The notes beneath the pieces were generated by a model. It was not told the DNA's origin. It searched no databases and saw only the letters and a program-made list of their open reading frames with translations. A program made the translations under genes and the position numbers. This document shows, in pieces, positions 7,236-9,304 of a stretch of DNA of 9,304 bases. Position 1 is the stretch's first letter. Each line of letters opens with the position of its first letter. Source of the stretch: DATDCV01 sp036524155 (GTDB taxonomy: Bacteria; Verrucomicrobiota; Verrucomicrobiia; Limisphaerales; UBA8199); assembly GCA_036524155.1 (NCBI GenBank), contig DATDCV010000464.1, positions 1 through 9,304 of the forward strand, read 5' to 3'.

Positions 7236-7933
7236 TTCACCGGTTCAGTGCTCAGTTGGCCTTTGTCGAGGTACAGCGTTCGCGTCGCGCGCGCCGAAGC
7301 GTGCGGGTCGTGTGTCACCATGATAATTGTTTTGCCCTGTTCCTTGTTCAACGCTTGCAGCAGGCTCAGAATCTCATCGCCCGATTTCCGGTCGAGGTCG
7401 CCCGTCGGCTCGTCGCACAGCAGCAACGTCGGGTCGGTGACAATCGCGCGGGCGATGCCCACCCGTTGTTGCTCCCCGCCCGAAAGCGTGCGCGGATAGT
7501 GGCGTGCGCGCGGCGCCAGCCCCACCATTCCCAGCGCGGTCTCGACATGCTTCTTGCGTTCTGCCCGCGACAGGTGGGTCAGCAACAGTGGCAGCTCCAC
7601 GTTGCGCTCCGCCGTTAGCACCGGCAGCAGGTTGTAAAGCTGGAACACAAACCCGATGTGCCGCGCCCGCCAGTCCGCCAGCCGCCGATCCGGCAGCTCA
7701 TCCACCCGCTCGCCCGCGATCGATACCTTCCCTTTGCTCGGCCGGTCCAACCCGCCGATGAGGTTCAGCAGCGTGCTCTTCCCCGAACCCGACGGCCCCA
7801 TCAGGGCCAGGAACTCGCCGCTTGCCACCGTCAGGTTCAAATCCCGCAACACATGAATCTCCTCCGACCCGCGGTGGAACACCTTCTCCACCCCGTTTAC
7901 TTCAACCAATCTGCCATCGCTTTGCTCGTTCAT
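7232..7933 (-). CDS. ABC transporter ATP-binding protein, LolD/MacB type
   Basis: This is a complete nucleotide-binding domain of 233 residues: Walker A GPSGSGKST at 46-54, Q-loop Q98 in FVFQLYNLLPVLTA, signature LSGGEQQR at 150-157, Walker B LLLCDEP with D174 and catalytic E175, D-loop GDLD at 178-181, and switch H208. The FQLYNLLP and PTGDLD segments are typical of the LolD/MacB/FtsE branch, which serves FtsX-type permeases. It is a stand-alone domain, unlike MacB, where ATPase and permease are fused. ATG 7933 is preceded by GGGAAG four nt upstream, an acceptable if close ribosome binding site. It lies 47 bp after the adaptor gene and shares ATGA with the first permease. It should hydrolyse ATP at the cytoplasmic face for both permeases. 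Confidence 0.93.
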   Translation of the reverse strand: MNEQSDGRLVEVNGVEKVFHRGSEEIHVLRDLNLTVASGEFLALMGPSGSGKSTLLNLIGGLDRPSKGKVSIAGERVDELPDRRLADWRARHIGFVFQLYNLLPVLTAERNVELPLLLTHLSRAERKKHVETALGMVGLAPRARHYPRTLSGGEQQRVGIARAIVTDPTLLLCDEPTGDLDRKSGDEILSLLQALNKEQGKTIIMVTHDPHASARATRTLYLDKGQLSTEPVK

Positions 7934-7980
7934 AGCACTTCCCGGTTTCCTAGCTTACCTGTTGTCCGGGCTGGTCGGGT

Positions 7981-9201
7981 TCATTTGATCTCGCGCACTG
8001 CCGCGCCTTCCTTTAGCCCGGCCGGCCACTCCAGCAGGACCTTCTCCCCCGCCGCCAGCCCTGCGCTCAACCGCGCTTCGTCCCCTTCCACACTCGCGAC
8101 TGCCACCGCTCTCCGTTCCGCCCGACCACGGTTCACCACCATGATCACCTCGCGTCCGTCCTGCTGGTGGACCGCGGCTTTGGGGATCAACACCGCGTTG
8201 CTCACGCCCGCCCCGGTTCCCGACGCACCTTCCCGAAACGCCACCTTAATGCTCATATCCGGCAGGATCCGCCCGTCCAGCTTGTCGAACCCCACGCGAA
8301 CCTTCACCGTCGATTTCTGCCGGTCGGCCGTCGGAATGATCGCAATCACTTTGCACGGAATTTTCCACGCCGGGTAGGCGTCCAGCGCCGCCTCGACCGC
8401 TTGCCCCGGCTCGACCCGGTTGATGTAACTTTCGTTCACGTCGATCTCGATCTCGAGCGATTGCATGTCAACAATTGTGCAAATCCCCGTCCGCGTAAAG
8501 CCGCCCCCGGCCGATACCGGCGAGATCATTTCCCCCGGCTGCGCGTTCTTCGACGTCACGATTCCCGCAAACGGCGCCCGGATCACCGTGTCGTCCATCT
8601 GCTGTTGCCAGGCCGCCACCTGCCGCTCGGCCACTGTCACGTCCGAGGTTTGCTGCTCGAGCCTCGCCTTCAGCGCTGCTGCCGCCGCCTCGGCATGATC
8701 GTAATCTGCTTGCGTCGCAATCCCGTTCTTCACCAGGCCGCTCGCGCGTTGCAGTTCCTGATCGGCCTCTTTAATCCGCACCAGGGTCTCCGCCAACGCT
8801 TTTCGGGCCGACTCCAGTTGCGCTTCCGCCAGCCGCAAGCTCGCCCTCACGTTCGTGTCGTCCAACCGCGCCAGCACCTGGCCTTCCTGGACTTTCATCC
8901 CCTCCTCGATCAACACCTCGGTCACTTTTCCCGTCACCTTGGATGAAACTGTCGCCGCGCGCCGCGCCGTCACGTACCCCGAGGCGTTGAGCACCGTGCG
9001 GTCCGCCGGACCCGCGCCTGCTTCCCGCGCGCTCGCCGTCTTTACCGGCACCTGGCGCGCGCCCCGCAGCCCCCACAGCACCGCTCCCCCCGCCGCCAGC
9101 ACCACCAGCACCACCAGGACCACCCAAACCCATCCCCGTGACCCGGGCCTCTGCCCGCGTTCAATGCGCAAATCGTTCAGGGACGGTTTTGTCTCGGTCA
9201 T
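7981..9201 (-). CDS. HlyD/MacA-type periplasmic adaptor (membrane fusion protein)
   Basis: From ATG 9201 the protein has 406 residues: a short cytoplasmic N-terminus, one helix at ~24-45 (WVWVVLVVLVVLAAGG), then a periplasmic part. The first half of a lipoyl-like domain is at ~84-115 (VTGKVTEVLIEEGMKVQEGQ), followed by a long Ala/Glu/Gln-rich coiled-coil hairpin at ~117-202 whose turn is near LVKNGIATQADYD. The second lipoyl half starts at ~204 (DTVIRAPFAGIV), and beta-barrel and membrane-proximal domains follow. This order is that of RND/MacA-type adaptors. It should bridge the inner-membrane ABC complex to a TolC-like channel, which is not encoded here. A TTG at 9219 would add six residues (MAAENS) but has no better ribosome site; ATG 9201 has only a weak GGCGG upstream. 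It is the first complete gene of the transport operon seen in this window. Confidence 0.92.
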   Translation of the reverse strand: MTETKPSLNDLRIERGQRPGSRGWVWVVLVVLVVLAAGGAVLWGLRGARQVPVKTASAREAGAGPADRTVLNASGYVTARRAATVSSKVTGKVTEVLIEEGMKVQEGQVLARLDDTNVRASLRLAEAQLESARKALAETLVRIKEADQELQRASGLVKNGIATQADYDHAEAAAAALKARLEQQTSDVTVAERQVAAWQQQMDDTVIRAPFAGIVTSKNAQPGEMISPVSAGGGFTRTGICTIVDMQSLEIEIDVNESYINRVEPGQAVEAALDAYPAWKIPCKVIAIIPTADRQKSTVKVRVGFDKLDGRILPDMSIKVAFREGASGTGAGVSNAVLIPKAAVHQQDGREVIMVVNRGRAERRAVAVASVEGDEARLSAGLAAGEKVLLEWPAGLKEGAAVREIK

Positions 9202-9242
9202 GCTGTTTTCCGCCGCCAAGAAAGCTTCTTTTTATCCGTCGG

Positions 9243-9302
9243 TCAAATACGGAGTAACTGCGGGTTCATGCGGAGGAGGCCCTTGTCGAACGGTTCTTCG
9301 AA
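9243..9302 (-). CDS. C-terminal end of an unidentified gene (partial, cut by window edge)
   Basis: Reading the minus strand from the window edge, the frame starting at 9302 gives 19 residues ending in GLLRMNPQLLRI and then TGA (9245-9243). In this frame 14 of 19 codons end in G or C, as in the neighbouring genes. The other two frames give either an early stop or a Pro/Arg-rich peptide with AT-rich third positions. I therefore take it as the tail of a real gene lying upstream of, and 41 nt from, the adaptor ATG, probably in the same operon. Too little is visible to name it. Confidence 0.45.
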   Translation of the reverse strand, partial: FEEPFDKGLLRMNPQLLRI

Positions 9303-9304
9303 AG

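Noticed and set aside
7941..7970. CCCGG/CCGGG inverted repeat between the adaptor and ATPase genes
   Set aside because: A 5-bp stem with a 20-nt loop is not significant at this base composition.

Overview
This is a GC-rich bacterial window. It carries a lone pseudopilin with an FTLIELLVVIAIIAIL N-terminus and a C-terminal H-X9-DG motif. That protein type is greatly expanded in Verrucomicrobiota (Pedosphaera/Limisphaerales-like genomes), Planctomycetota and Lentisphaerota. With the weak or absent Shine-Dalgarno sequences and the gene types present, a verrucomicrobial origin is my best guess. This is inference; there is no rRNA or other marker gene here to confirm it.

Layout. Bases 1-1326 (+) hold the 3' part of a gene joining a radical SAM SPASM-type cysteine domain to a class I SAM-dependent methyltransferase; its 5' end lies outside the window. 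Bases 1447-2337 (+) encode the pseudopilin. It converges, across a 7-nt gap, on a FabG-type short-chain reductase (2345-3088, -). FabG is divergent from an Old Yellow Enzyme-family flavin oxidoreductase (3181-4674, +). From 4752 to the right edge everything is on the minus strand. In transcription order there is the tail of an unidentified gene (9302-9243), a HlyD/MacA-type membrane-fusion adaptor (9201-7981), a LolD/MacB-type ATPase (7933-7232), a first FtsX/MacB-type permease (7235-6078, sharing ATGA with the ATPase gene) and a second, different FtsX/MacB-type permease (5942-4752).

How the genes work together. The four minus-strand genes look like one operon for a MacAB/DevBCA/LolCDE-like tripartite transporter. 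One ATPase would power two separately encoded permeases, possibly as a heterodimer, and the adaptor would link them across the periplasm to an outer-membrane channel not encoded here. The left-hand genes (radical SAM/methyltransferase, pseudopilin, FabG, flavin oxidoreductase) show no operon structure with each other and look like independent units.

The most unusual non-coding structure is between the two permease genes. Two arrays of an 8-bp unit (TGGAGTNN), five copies on one strand and four on the other, face each other across a 44-bp GC-rich spacer (5954-6069). In the operon transcript this could fold into a long imperfect hairpin. No tRNA, rRNA, CRISPR array, insertion sequence or phage gene was seen.
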